A DNA stretch of 64,000 bases from Halomarina ordinaria (GTDB lineage: Archaea; Halobacteriota; Halobacteria; Halobacteriales; Haloarculaceae): the NCBI RefSeq assembly GCF_030553305.1, contig NZ_JARRAH010000001.1:2666001-2730000 (forward strand), written 5' to 3'. The notes under the pieces are model-generated. The model had not been told where the DNA came from, searched no databases, and saw only the letters and a list, made by a program, of their open reading frames with translations. Position numbers and translations under genes: made by a program. Of this stretch, positions 17,681 to 26,912 are shown one piece after another (positions within the stretch are counted from its first letter, which is position 1; every line of letters starts with the position of its first letter).

Positions 17681-18718
17681 ATGACGAGCGTCAAGGAGTT
17701 CCGCGTCGTGGCGCCGGCGACCCCCGAGCGACTGGGGCGGGGCGCCTTCCGCTTCACCGACGACTACTCCGTCTTCGACTGGGGGAAGATGCCCGACGAG
17801 ATTCCGGGCAAGGGGGCGGCCCTCTGCGCGATGGGCGCGGCGAACTTCGAACTGCTGGAGGAGGCGGGCGTCCCCACCCACTACCGCGGGGTCGTCGTCG
17901 AGGGGTCCGTCGAGGAGGAGGGCCTCCCCGTCCCGCTCTCGGCCGCCGCCGAACCGCCCCGCGAGATGGCTATCGACCTCACGCAGGTGCCCGACCTCCC
18001 CCACGAGGGCCGGACGTACGACTACGACGCCTTCCACGCGGCGGCCGGCGAGAACTACCTCGTCCCGCTCGAAATCGTCTTCCGCAACACCGTCCCCGTC
18101 GGCTCCAGCCTCCGGTCGCGCGGCGCCCCGGCCGACTACGGCCTCGACCACGACGACTGGCCCGACGCGCCCGTCGACCTCCCCGACCCGGTCGTCGAGT
18201 TCTCGACGAAGTACGAGGAGGAGGACCGCTACCTCGCCCGTGAGGAGGCCGACCGAATCGCCGGGAAGGCGGATGTCGAGGACCTCGAATCGGTGGCGCG
18301 CGAGGTGAACCGACTGGTCACCGAGCGCGCCGCGGCGGCCGGCCTCACCCACGAGGACGGCAAGATAGAGTGCCTCTACGTCGACGGCGAGGTGCGCGTC
18401 GCGGACGTGGTCGGCACCTTCGACGAGAACCGCTTCTCCTACGACGGTCAACAGGTCTCGAAGGAGGTCGTCCGCCAGTACCACAAGCGCACCCAGCCCG
18501 AGTGGGTGGCGGCGGTGACGGACGCGAAGGCCCGCGCGGCGCGCGAGGACGTCGCCGACTGGCGCGCGCTCTGCGACCGCGACCCCGAACCGCTCCCCGA
18601 GCGCGTGGTGCGAGCGACGAGCGACCTCTACCGCGCCGGCGCGAACGCCTATCTCGAGCGGGCGCTGTTCGACGCGCCGCCGCTCGACGCGGCCGTCGAC
18701 GCGGTGCGCGACCTGTAG
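17681..18718 (+). CDS. purC: Phosphoribosylaminoimidazole-succinocarboxamide synthase (SAICAR synthetase)
   Basis: A 345-residue protein of the longer archaeal PurC form. [23 protein letters not shown] is the substrate-binding start, followed by [15 protein letters not shown] and, in the C-terminal half, a [18 protein letters not shown] segment with KEVVRQYHK. It condenses CAIR with aspartate in purine synthesis. The purS-purQ pair follows 157 bp downstream on the same strand, so the three genes form a purine cluster, though a separate promoter for purS is likely. Confidence 0.93.
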   Translation: MTSVKEFRVVAPATPERLGRGAFRFTDDYSVFDWGKMPDEIPGKGAALCAMGAANFELLEEAGVPTHYRGVVVEGSVEEEGLPVPLSAAAEPPREMAIDLTQVPDLPHEGRTYDYDAFHAAAGENYLVPLEIVFRNTVPVGSSLRSRGAPADYGLDHDDWPDAPVDLPDPVVEFSTKYEEEDRYLAREEADRIAGKADVEDLESVAREVNRLVTERAAAAGLTHEDGKIECLYVDGEVRVADVVGTFDENRFSYDGQQVSKEVVRQYHKRTQPEWVAAVTDAKARAAREDVADWRALCDRDPEPLPERVVRATSDLYRAGANAYLERALFDAPPLDAAVDAVRDL

Positions 18719-18875
18719 TCGGTCGTTCGGCCCCGCCTCGGCCTCGACGAGCGCCGCCTCCAGCGGGCGCGACGGTCCACGCAACGGTCCGTGGCGGTGA
18801 CCGTCTCTATCCACGTCTATGCACAGACGAACGACAACACAAGCGTTTTGATGCACGACTGCGGTCATTCGACCG

Positions 18876-19127
18876 ATGACCGCCTACACGGCGACAGTCA
18901 CGGTCCGACTCAAGCGGGGCGTCCTCGACCCGGAGGCCGAGACGACGGCCCAGGCGCTCTCGCGTCTCGGGTTCGAACTGGAGGGACTGCGCTCGACCGA
19001 CCGCTACGAGATAGACCTCGACGCCGAGAGCGCGGACGCCGCCGCGGCCCGCGCCGAGGAGATGGCCGAGCGCCTGCTGGCGAACCCGACCATCCACGAC
19101 TACGAGGTCAGCGTCGACGAGCGATGA
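18876..19127 (+). CDS. purS: FGAM synthase subunit PurS
   Basis: An 83-residue protein of the PurS fold: VTVRLKRGVLDPEAETTAQAL start, GLRSTDRYEIDL middle and ANPTIHDYEV end. PurS bridges PurL and PurQ in the formylglycinamidine ribonucleotide synthase complex. Its stop overlaps the purQ start in ATGA, implying coupled translation. PurL is not in the window. Confidence 0.95.
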   Translation: MTAYTATVTVRLKRGVLDPEAETTAQALSRLGFELEGLRSTDRYEIDLDAESADAAAARAEEMAERLLANPTIHDYEVSVDER

Positions 19128-19825
19128 TCGCCATCCTCCAGTTCGGCGGGTCGAACTGCGACCGCGACGCCGAACGCGCCCTCGAGTACCTGGGCATGGA
19201 CGCCGAGCGCGTCTGGTACGAGGACGGCCTCCCCGCCGAGACGACGGGCGTCCTCCTGCCCGGCGGCTTCTCCTACGGCGACTACCTCCGGGCGGGGGCG
19301 ATGGCCGCCCGCGCCCCCGTCATGGAGGCGGTGCGGACGTGCGCCGACCGCGGCGTCCCCGTCCTCGGGGTGTGCAACGGGGCGCAGATCGGTTGCGAGT
19401 CCGGCCTCACGCCCGGCGCGTTCACCACGAACGCGAGCGCCCGCTTCCAGTGCGAACCAGTCTTCCTCCGCGTCGAGAACGCCGACACGCCGTGGACCCG
19501 CGCCTACGAGGCGGGCGACGTGCTCTCGATACCCATCGCCCACGGCGAGGGGCGCTTCGAGGCCGACGACGACACCTACGACCGCCTCGTGAGCGAGGAC
19601 CGCGTCCTGTTTCGCTACTGCGACGCCGACGGAGACGTCACCGACGCCGCCAACCCCAACGGTTCGCGGGGGAACGTCGCGGGCGTCCTCGGCGAGCGCG
19701 ACACCGTCGCCGTGCTGATGCCCCACCCCGAACGCGCGACGCTCCCGGAACTGGGCAGCACCGACGGACAGGGCATCCTGCGCGGGTTCGAGACGGCACC
19801 GGCGCGACTCGACGGCGCTCGCTGA
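19124..19825 (+). CDS. purQ: FGAM synthase glutaminase subunit PurQ
   Basis: A 233-residue class I glutamine amidotransferase. The catalytic triad is visible: Cys84 in GVCNGAQ and the His/Glu of PHPER near residue 205. LPGGFSYGDYLRAGA is a PurQ signature. It supplies ammonia from glutamine to PurL in the fourth step of purine synthesis. The start overlaps purS by 4 bp. Confidence 0.96.
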   Translation: MIAILQFGGSNCDRDAERALEYLGMDAERVWYEDGLPAETTGVLLPGGFSYGDYLRAGAMAARAPVMEAVRTCADRGVPVLGVCNGAQIGCESGLTPGAFTTNASARFQCEPVFLRVENADTPWTRAYEAGDVLSIPIAHGEGRFEADDDTYDRLVSEDRVLFRYCDADGDVTDAANPNGSRGNVAGVLGERDTVAVLMPHPERATLPELGSTDGQGILRGFETAPARLDGAR

Positions 19826-19869
19826 CTCGCCGCGTTTCGCACCTCCCGTCCCCGTCTCACCCCCCGTTC

Positions 19870-20739
19870 TCAGCCGTCGCGCCCCGCCGGCGCGAACGCC
19901 TCGCGGTTGTCGGCGACGAACTGCTCGACGGACGTCGGGTCGCGGCCGAGGAGCCGTCGGAGGTCGTCCGTGGTTCGACTCGCGAGCCCGAGGCGGACGA
20001 CGGCGTACTCGAGCGCCATGAACGCGACGAGCGACCGGGGAACGCCCCGACGCGACAGCCGCCGGACGAACGCGAGGTGCGAGGGGGCTGAATAACGAAT
20101 CTCCCGGTCGAGGACGTCGCTGAAGGCGGCCGCGACCGCGTCGAAGTCGAGCGGCTCCGGGAGCGTGAGGTCGTACGCGCGGTTCTCGTGACCCGCCTCT
20201 GTGAGCGCCGTCGCGGCGACGGCGGCGACGTCCCGCGCGTCGACGAGGTGGAGGGCGGCCCGTCCCGCCGGGACGAACAGTTCGTCCCGCTCGACGACGT
20301 CGGGGCGGTGGACGCCGCTCAGGTTCTGCACGAACCACCCCGCCCTGAGGTGGGTGTAGGCGGGGCCGGCGCGCTCGACGTGGCGCTCGATGCGGCGGTG
20401 CGGGAGGACGGGCACCCGGTCGGCACCGACGACCGAGAGGGTGACGACCCGCTCGACGCCCGTCCGGACCGCGGCGTCGACGAACGCCGTGACCGGCCGG
20501 ACGCCGACGCGGGGCGGGAAGAGCAGGAACAGCCGGTCGACGCCGTCCAGGGCGGCCCCCCACGTCTCCGGGCGGGTGAGGTCGAACGCGACGGACTCGG
20601 GGCCGTCACCGAACCGCTCCCTCGCAGCGTCGGGGCTGCGGGCCGCGACGCGGACCGGCACGGGTGACGCCCGGAGCCGCTCTACGAGCGCCGACCCGAC
20701 CGTCCCCGTCGCGCCGGTCACCAGGACTCGGTGCGACAT
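19870..20739 (-). CDS. NmrA-like NAD(P)-binding protein (atypical SDR)
   Basis: A 289-residue protein with VTGATGTVG at the N-terminus (NAD(P)-binding loop), basic residues after strand 2 (ARSPDAARERF) suggesting NADP, and a central HLVDARDVA segment. The architecture matches NmrA-like quinone/NADP-sensing or azoreductase-type atypical SDR proteins. No canonical catalytic Tyr-x3-Lys is obvious, so a sensor or flavin-linked role is possible. The start at 20739 removes a non-coding-like upstream extension of the frame. Confidence 0.8.
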   Translation of the reverse strand: MSHRVLVTGATGTVGSALVERLRASPVPVRVAARSPDAARERFGDGPESVAFDLTRPETWGAALDGVDRLFLLFPPRVGVRPVTAFVDAAVRTGVERVVTLSVVGADRVPVLPHRRIERHVERAGPAYTHLRAGWFVQNLSGVHRPDVVERDELFVPAGRAALHLVDARDVAAVAATALTEAGHENRAYDLTLPEPLDFDAVAAAFSDVLDREIRYSAPSHLAFVRRLSRRGVPRSLVAFMALEYAVVRLGLASRTTDDLRRLLGRDPTSVEQFVADNREAFAPAGRDG

Positions 20740-20827
20740 CGGGGTGAAGGACGGCCGCGGCGCGGATGAACGTTCGGGACCGGCGTCGGACGCCACTCTC
20801 CACGACTCGACGCTCCCCGCGGCGGCC

Positions 20828-21472
20828 TCAGCGCACGACCGCGAACGCGTGTTCCCACGTGTCGAGTTCCGCCCCCACGCGCACCCACAGCGGGACGAGC
20901 GCCTCCAGGTACCGCGCCGACTCGATGCCGCCGACGTCGAACGCTCCGGGCCACCCGAGTTCGACGAGTATCTGCTCGGTCCGGGCCTTCGCGTCCGGGT
21001 CGTCGCCGCAGACGAACATCGGGGGGGTGTCATCCGCGAACTCGGGGTCGACCATCTGTGCGTTCGAGACGGTGTTGAAGCACTTCACCACCCGTGCGTC
21101 CGGGAGGCGCGCCTGGACGCGCTCGCCGAGCGAGTCCGTCGCGCCGAACAGGAGGTGCGGCGGCCCGTCCCCGGCGAAGTCGAGCGGGTTCGTCGCGTCG
21201 AGGACGAGTCGACCCGCGAACCGCTCCGGCCCGGCGAGGTCGAGGACGGCGTCGACGACATCGCCCCGGACGGCGAGGACGGCGACGTCGCCGTAGCCCG
21301 CCGCCTCCGCGAACGACCCGACCGACACCCCCTCGGTTCCGTCGGCCCACCGCTGTACCTTCCCGGGACTGCGCGTTCCGACCCGTGCTTCCCACCCGTG
21401 TCGGGCGACCCCCGCCGCCAGTGCCCGCCCCACGTCGCCGCTCCCCAGTATCCCGATTCGCTCGCCAGCCAT
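20828..21472 (-). CDS. F420H2:NADP+ reductase-type NAD(P)-binding protein
   Basis: A 214-residue protein with GILGSGDVGRALAAG (Rossmann loop), GTRSP (basic residue for the NADP 2'-phosphate), LVLDATNPL and VVKCFNTVSNAQM, the signature of the NADPH-dependent F420 reductase family (NAD-binding domain related to ProC). In an organism that makes F420 (cofC, cofG, cofH are nearby) it may move electrons between F420H2 and NADP. Some members lack F420 activity, so the exact reaction is unproven. It lies upstream of the NmrA-like gene on the same strand. Confidence 0.75.
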   Translation of the reverse strand: MAGERIGILGSGDVGRALAAGVARHGWEARVGTRSPGKVQRWADGTEGVSVGSFAEAAGYGDVAVLAVRGDVVDAVLDLAGPERFAGRLVLDATNPLDFAGDGPPHLLFGATDSLGERVQARLPDARVVKCFNTVSNAQMVDPEFADDTPPMFVCGDDPDAKARTEQILVELGWPGAFDVGGIESARYLEALVPLWVRVGAELDTWEHAFAVVR

Positions 21473-21542
21473 GCTGTCCGGTAGCTGCTGACGACGATAA
21501 GGGCTGCTTCGTCCCGTCGCCGGACCGGTCCCGCGGCCGTGG

Positions 21543-24500
21543 TCAGTCCTCCGAGACGACCTCCTCGAGTCGCCGGAGGCGGTCGCGTGCCTCGGAGACG
21601 TCGACGCCGTTTCGCTCGCCGAGGACGACCGCCGCCTCGCAGTGGTCGATGGCGGCCGCCCGCTCGCCGAGCGCCTCGCACGCGGCCGTCAGCGCGAGGT
21701 GGGTGTCGATGACGTCGCGCAGCGCGCCGATGTCGGTGAACAGGTCGAGCGCCTCCGCGTAGCGCGCTTCGGCCTCGTGGTCGTCCCCCCACGCCCGCGC
21801 CAGGTGGCCCCGCTCGACGAGCGTCTCCGCCTCGCCGTAGCGGTGCCCGCCCTCGCGACAGCGTGCGAGGCTCGCGCGGAGGCGCTCCGCCGCCCGGTCG
21901 AGGTCGCCCTCCGTGCGGGCGAGCGACCCGAGCAGGCGGAGCGCTTCGCCCTCCCCGCGGACGTCGGCGCTGTCGCGGTAGCGGTCGAGGGCGCGCCGCG
22001 CGAAGTCGCGTCCCCGGTCCGTGTCCCCCCGGTCGCGTGCGACCCGGCCGAGGTTCGCGAGGCTCTCGGCCTCGCCGATGCCGTCGCCGATGCCCTGCCG
22101 TCGGTCGAGGCTGCGCTCGTAGCGCGCCTCGGCCTCGTCGAGGTCACCGCGGCGGTAGGCCACGTCGCCGATGTTGCACTCGCACTGGGCGACGCCCTGG
22201 GTGTCGCCGACGGCCCGGTAGCGTTCGAGGCTGCGCTCGTGGTACTCGACGCTCCGCTCCAGTTCGCCGCGCTGCTGGGCGACGCAGCCGAGGTTGTGCA
22301 GGCAGTTCGCCTCGCCGAGTTCGTCGCCGATGTCGCGGTAGGTGTCGAGCGCCTGCGTGAGGTCGCGCTCGGCCGCGTCGAGGTCGCCGCGCACCCGCCA
22401 GAGGCTCCCGAGGTTGTTGAGCGTGTCCGCCTCGGTCCGCCGGTCGCCCGTCGACCGGAAGTACGCGAGGCAGTCGCGGTAGTGGTCGGCCGCCTCCTCG
22501 AGGACGCTCCGGGAGTCGAGGACCGTCGCGAGGTTGAACCGCGCGTCCGCCGCCGCCCGACGGTTGCCCATCTCCCGGTAACGCGACAGGCAGTCGCGGA
22601 GGTACGCCTCCGCCTCCGGGAGGTCGCCGCGCGACCACGCGACGATGCCGAGGTTGTTGACGACGTCGGCCTCCCCCTGCTCGTCGTCGCAGGCGCGGTA
22701 CGCACCGATGCTCTGCTCGTAGAACGCCTCGGCGTCGTCGAACTCGCTGCGCCGGAGCGCGACGGTCCCCCGGAACTTCAGGCTGCGCGCGCGGAGCGCC
22801 GCCGCCCGCGCGTCGTCAGCCGCCTCGTCGGCGAACGTCCCGAGGCGTTCGAACTCCCGCTCGGCCGCCTCCAGGCGCCCCGCTCGCAGCGACATCTCCC
22901 CGCGCCACTGCGTGCAGCGGACGGCGAGGGCCGGCGAACACGCCTCGGGGAGCGCGAGCGAGGTGTAGGGGCTGGTGCCGAACAGCGGCGCGAGCGCCGG
23001 TCGCGAGAGCCCCAGCCCGAACAGCCGTTCGACGGTCGCGTCGGCCCACTCGCCGGGGGCCTCCGACAGCTCTCGAATCGCGGGGGCCGCGCCCTGGAAC
23101 TCCCACTCGATGCGCGCCCGGGCGGTCTCGTCGTCGGCCAGCGACAGCAGCGCGCTCACGACGCGCCCGAAGCGTCGCTCGGCCGCCCGGTCGCCGTCGC
23201 ACTCGAGCAGGTGCCTGAGGAACAGCGACGACCAGGACTCGTGGACCGAGCGGTAGGCCGCCTCGCCGTCGCCGGGGGCCTCGCGCTCGAAGAGCACCCG
23301 ACCCGACAGCAGGTCGAGCGCCTCGGCCACCTCACAGAACCCCGGCGCGTCGTCGTCCTCCCGGGCGGCCAGCGCGTAGACGAGGTCGGGCGAGACGCCG
23401 ACTTCGGCGGCGTTCAGGACGTTGACGAGGACGCCCACGTCGAGGGCGTGTTCGCCGGCCTCCCGCAGGCGCTCGAACGTCCGTGCGACGTCCTCGGTGA
23501 GCGTCGTCGGGGTCGCGCTCCCGTAACCGGCGAGGGGGTCGACCGACAGCACGAGGCGGTGGAGGACGACGAGGAGGTCCGCGGCCTCGCCGTCGCCGTC
23601 GAGCCCCGAGACGAGGTCCTCAACCGTCAGGTCGACGCGCCGGCCGGTCGTCGCCTCGAAGTGGCGCACGAGGCGCTCGCACTCCGTCGCGTCGAGGGGT
23701 GGCATGTGGACGCGCTCGACGGCCTCCGCGCGGTGGGTCGCTGCGCGCGCGTCGGCCGGGAACGCTGTCGGGTCCTCCCACTCCGACTCGCGGGCGTCGA
23801 GGAGGAACGTCACCGAGGGGTCGTCGCGGTACTCCGCCATCGCGCCGAAGACCGCCACCGCGTCCTCGCGAAGGGCGTCCTCGACGACGACGAGCGCCCG
23901 CCCCGTCGCCTCGCGCAGGCGCGCGCGAAGCGCCTCCGCGCTCGTGAACGGCTCGCCCCGGCCGCGGCGACGGTAGAGGACCGTCCCGACGCCGGCCTCG
24001 TACCACCGGTAGGCGACCGTCTTGCACACCGTGCTCTTGCCGGCGCCCGGCGGTCCGACCAGCGCGTGGTCCCGCCCCGCGCGGAGGCCGGCGAGCAGGT
24101 CGGCCGTGAGGGCGCGCCGCTCGCCGGCCTCGTCGTAGGTGCGGTCGACGGCGTAGCCGGCGGCGACCTCCGCGAGGTCGAGGCCCGTGCGCCAGCTCGT
24201 CGGCGGCGGACACGGCGAGCGCTCGGCGAAGTAGTCGTCGGTGAGTTCGACGAACCCCTCGCGTTCGAGGACGAGGCGGTCGTCCCGGTGCCGGTCGGTC
24301 GGGCCGGCGGTCAGCCGCCGGTCGCCCGGGTCGAGCGCGCCGGCGCTCGCGGTCACGTCCGTCGCGTCCGCGCGGACCGCCTCGACGTACCGTTCCGCCG
24401 CCGCGCGCGCCGCCGCCGTGTCGTTGTAACACACCCCGACGCTCGCGTCACCGTCGTAGGCGACGCAGGCGACGCGCGGCTCCTCGCCCGACGAGAGCAG

Positions 24501-25118
24501 GAGGGTACAGGGCGGCTCCTCGTCCGTCCGCACGACCGTCGCGCCGCCGTCGACGAGCCCTCGGAGCGTCTCCGGGAACCGCGTCTCGAGGGTCTCGTAC
24601 AGCGCCGGCCCGACGACGAGGTCGAGGCCCCGCTCGTCGACGTGGTCGTGACACAGCGCCAGCACCTTCGGGTCGGCGACGACGGGGACGAGGGCCGTCA
24701 GTCGGTCGGCCGTCTCGACCGTCTCGCGCAGCGCGGCGGGGAGTTCGTACGGCGTGAGGTCGTCGGTGGGGACGTACTCGGCACCGGCGAGCACCGCCGG
24801 GTCGAGCCACTCACACTCGGCGGGGAGCGCGTCCAGCAACGCGTCGGCGGCGACGACGGTGCTCGTCGTCTCGACGAACGTCCGGTAGGCCTCCTCGGCG
24901 AGTCGGCCGGCGAGCGTGGTCGCGTAGCCGCCGTCGTGGCGTTCGACGAGGCCGGCGTGTTCGAGTTCGCGCAGCGCCCGGTCGACCGTCGAGCGCGACC
25001 GGCCGAGCGCCTCCACGAGCGCCGGCTTGCGCTGTGGCTCGTCGCCGAGGTGGACGAGGAACTCGGCGCGGCGCTCCAGCAGGCGGACGAACCGCTCGTC
25101 GGTCGCGTCGCTTTCCAT
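21543..25118 (-). CDS. Large HTH-FilR1-NTPase-TPR fusion regulator
   Basis: A 1191-residue multidomain protein. Residues 1-75 are a winged helix (KPALVEALGRSRSTVDRALRELEHAGLVE). Residues 80-260 resemble the FilR1-type effector domain of the regulator at 54098-54859 (LVPVVADPKVL..., a TLLLSSGEEPRV strand, VGVCYNDTAA). An NTPase follows, with Walker A GPPGAGKST (Lys361) and a Walker B-like VVVED near residue 410, consistent with a STAND/NACHT-type signal-transduction ATPase. From about residue 740 to 1175 come roughly ten TPR-like repeats with exact 40-residue spacing (AEAYL...Y...A.....NLG...RGD). A TTTAAG element near 25150 sits about 30 bp upstream of the start. The likely role is an ATP-switched, partner-sensing transcription regulator; the target is unknown. 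Confidence 0.82.
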   Translation of the reverse strand: MESDATDERFVRLLERRAEFLVHLGDEPQRKPALVEALGRSRSTVDRALRELEHAGLVERHDGGYATTLAGRLAEEAYRTFVETTSTVVAADALLDALPAECEWLDPAVLAGAEYVPTDDLTPYELPAALRETVETADRLTALVPVVADPKVLALCHDHVDERGLDLVVGPALYETLETRFPETLRGLVDGGATVVRTDEEPPCTLLLSSGEEPRVACVAYDGDASVGVCYNDTAAARAAAERYVEAVRADATDVTASAGALDPGDRRLTAGPTDRHRDDRLVLEREGFVELTDDYFAERSPCPPPTSWRTGLDLAEVAAGYAVDRTYDEAGERRALTADLLAGLRAGRDHALVGPPGAGKSTVCKTVAYRWYEAGVGTVLYRRRGRGEPFTSAEALRARLREATGRALVVVEDALREDAVAVFGAMAEYRDDPSVTFLLDARESEWEDPTAFPADARAATHRAEAVERVHMPPLDATECERLVRHFEATTGRRVDLTVEDLVSGLDGDGEAADLLVVLHRLVLSVDPLAGYGSATPTTLTEDVARTFERLREAGEHALDVGVLVNVLNAAEVGVSPDLVYALAAREDDDAPGFCEVAEALDLLSGRVLFEREAPGDGEAAYRSVHESWSSLFLRHLLECDGDRAAERRFGRVVSALLSLADDETARARIEWEFQGAAPAIRELSEAPGEWADATVERLFGLGLSRPALAPLFGTSPYTSLALPEACSPALAVRCTQWRGEMSLRAGRLEAAEREFERLGTFADEAADDARAAALRARSLKFRGTVALRRSEFDDAEAFYEQSIGAYRACDDEQGEADVVNNLGIVAWSRGDLPEAEAYLRDCLSRYREMGNRRAAADARFNLATVLDSRSVLEEAADHYRDCLAYFRSTGDRRTEADTLNNLGSLWRVRGDLDAAERDLTQALDTYRDIGDELGEANCLHNLGCVAQQRGELERSVEYHERSLERYRAVGDTQGVAQCECNIGDVAYRRGDLDEAEARYERSLDRRQGIGDGIGEAESLANLGRVARDRGDTDRGRDFARRALDRYRDSADVRGEGEALRLLGSLARTEGDLDRAAERLRASLARCREGGHRYGEAETLVERGHLARAWGDDHEAEARYAEALDLFTDIGALRDVIDTHLALTAACEALGERAAAIDHCEAAVVLGERNGVDVSEARDRLRRLEEVVSED

Positions 25119-25194
25119 CCGTCTACCGTCAACACCGTACCCGCGACCTTAAACGTGCACGTCTACCACGGTCCGTGTCAGCGCACGGTGGCGC

Positions 25195-26271
25195 TCAGTT
25201 CGTGAGCGCCATCCCGTAGCTCCGCTCGCGGTCGAGGACGGCCGCCCAGGTCCGCTCGCAGGAACAGCTCACCTGGTCGAAGACCGTCGGGTCCTGTCGG
25301 AGGTCGAAGTCCTTGATGGCGGTCTGGACGCGGTCGTCGCACTCGCCGCAGTTGTGTGGCCCCCGGTCGCTCCCGTGGCCGACCGGGTCGGAGACGACGA
25401 TGACGTCCTCGTCGGCCGTCTCGCGCAGCACCTCGGCGACCGACCAGAGCCACGGCGGGCGGTAGCCACCGTCGTGGTACAGTTGCTCGACCATCGTGTA
25501 GCGCTGGACGTTCGTCGGGTTCATCGAGACGGTGTGACAGCCCTCGACGCCGGCGCAGCGCCGCACGGAGCGTTTCATGTCCGCGACGGCCTCGCGCTCG
25601 GTGAGGAACGGCGGCTTCATGAGGAGGTACGCCTTCACGCCGGCGTCGGCCGCCAGCGCCTCGGCACAGGCCGCCTCGAAGTCGGCGAACTCGAAGTACT
25701 TGTTCACGCAGTCGTGGCGCACGCGGTCGGTCGCCGTCTCCAGGCCGATTGCGACGTCGGCGTCGAGACCGCGGTCGGTGAAGTCGCGCAGTTTCTCGCG
25801 GTCGACGAAGTTGGGGAGGGATTCGAGGACCATCCGCTCGCGGTCGGCGAACGTCTCCGCGATGGCCGCCCGGGTCTCCGCGGGGACCTCGCGTTCGTCG
25901 AGGAACGACCCCGAGGTGTATATCTTCACGAGTTCGGAGGGGGCGTCGGCGTTCTCGCGTTCGTGGTCGAGGCAGGCCTCGACCTGCGCCATCAGGTCCT
26001 CGTGGGCGACGGTGCCGCCGTCGACGGACTCGGCGACGTAGCCGCACATCGTACAACCGCCGGCGCGCGCCCAGCGACAGCCGCCGGTGTTGAGGATGAT
26101 GGTGAGCGACTGGTAGACGCCCGCCGGCGTGTTGTCCTCGTCGAGCCAGACGCGGGTGGGTTCGCGCGCGTCGTAGGTGCGCTGGTTGCGCGAGCGGACC
26201 TCCCGCATCACCTTGTTGTGCGCGTCCATCCCGCGGCCCCGCTCGTAGACCTCGGGGTTCGGCTTGCTCAT
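25195..26271 (-). CDS. raSEA: Archaeosine synthase radical SAM subunit RaSEA
   Basis: A 358-residue radical SAM protein. The cluster cysteines are C-x7-C-x2-C (GGCRWARAGGCTMCGY, about residues 65-77). Further CxxC motifs (CGECDD, CSCER) at the C-terminus may bind metal. In the known two-enzyme route, ArcS attaches lysine to preQ0-modified tRNA and RaSEA cleaves it to form archaeosine at tRNA position 15. Both arcS and tgtA are in this window but 25 kb away. The start overlaps the stop of the VanZ-like gene in ATGA. Confidence 0.9.
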   Translation of the reverse strand: MSKPNPEVYERGRGMDAHNKVMREVRSRNQRTYDAREPTRVWLDEDNTPAGVYQSLTIILNTGGCRWARAGGCTMCGYVAESVDGGTVAHEDLMAQVEACLDHERENADAPSELVKIYTSGSFLDEREVPAETRAAIAETFADRERMVLESLPNFVDREKLRDFTDRGLDADVAIGLETATDRVRHDCVNKYFEFADFEAACAEALAADAGVKAYLLMKPPFLTEREAVADMKRSVRRCAGVEGCHTVSMNPTNVQRYTMVEQLYHDGGYRPPWLWSVAEVLRETADEDVIVVSDPVGHGSDRGPHNCGECDDRVQTAIKDFDLRQDPTVFDQVSCSCERTWAAVLDRERSYGMALTN

Positions 26272-26708
26272 CGGCTCTCGCTACCCGACGCGCCGGTAAA
26301 ACCCCCGCGGTCGCCCGGGAGGGTGAGGTAGGCGGTGAGCACCGTCCAGCCGAGACCGCCGAGGACCGCGCCGACGGCGTTGGCGAGCATGTCGTCGACG
26401 TCGAACGCCCGGTAGGGGAGGAAGTCCTGAATCACCTCGACGCCCGCGCCGAAGGCGACGGCCGCCGCGACGGCGAGCACGACTGCCCGGGCGTCGCGCG
26501 CGAGGACGGCGTACGCGACCAGCCCCGCCATCGCGCCGTAGCTGAGCGCGTGGAGCCACTTGTCGAACCCGACGAGACCGAGCGGTCCCGTGGTGGGGAC
26601 GCCGGCCGTCGGGGGGTCGACCGTCGACGCGACCAGGACGTACCCCGCCCACAGCACGACGAGCGCGTACCGGACCCACCGTGGGGCGAGGGGGAGGTGA
26701 GGAGACAC
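26268..26708 (-). CDS. VanZ-like membrane protein
   Basis: A 146-residue protein starting at GTG 26708, with about four membrane segments and the VanZ-family features DKWLHALSYGAMAGLV and VIQDFLPYRAFDVDDMLANAVGA. VanZ-like proteins occur widely; a role in envelope processes is assumed from teicoplanin-resistance VanZ but is not established in archaea. The stop overlaps the raSEA start by 4 bp, so the two are probably one transcript. A TTTATG element on the minus strand near 26735 suits a leaderless start. Confidence 0.85.
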   Translation of the reverse strand: MSPHLPLAPRWVRYALVVLWAGYVLVASTVDPPTAGVPTTGPLGLVGFDKWLHALSYGAMAGLVAYAVLARDARAVVLAVAAAVAFGAGVEVIQDFLPYRAFDVDDMLANAVGAVLGGLGWTVLTAYLTLPGDRGGFTGASGSESR

Positions 26709-26858
26709 TGACGGAGGGTGTCACCGTCCCCGCATAAACGACCCGGAAGCCGACGTCTCCCCGTCGCGCGCTCGGTCGACCCGGAGGTCGCCCACCGTCC
26801 GAGGACGCCGAGACGGGACGCGAGAGTGGCGACGACCGAGCGTGTAGACCAGTTCAAC

Positions 26859-26887
26859 GTACTGCAGTACATGAAAGGGAACCTATA
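26859..26887 (+). promoter_or_regulatory. Palindromic operator candidate and TATA element
   Basis: A perfect 12-bp palindrome, GTACTGCAGTAC, at 26859-26870 precedes the TATA-like CCTATA (26882-26887), which in turn lies about 28 bp before the ATG at 26913. Position just upstream of the TATA box suits binding of a dimeric regulator to control the exchanger-like gene. Confidence 0.5.
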
Positions 26888-26912
26888 GGTGGGCCCCACC
26901 GATGGTGGGTGT

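Noticed and set aside
16238-18868. An 876-residue minus-strand frame over cofH, the exchanger and purC
   Set aside because: It crosses several clearly identified genes on both strands and is strongly Arg-rich; it is a shadow frame.
21642-25205. A 1187-residue open frame on the plus strand opposite the fusion regulator
   Set aside because: It mirrors the real gene in antisense. It is rich in Arg, Val, Gly and Leu without domains; long antisense frames are expected in GC-rich haloarchaeal DNA.
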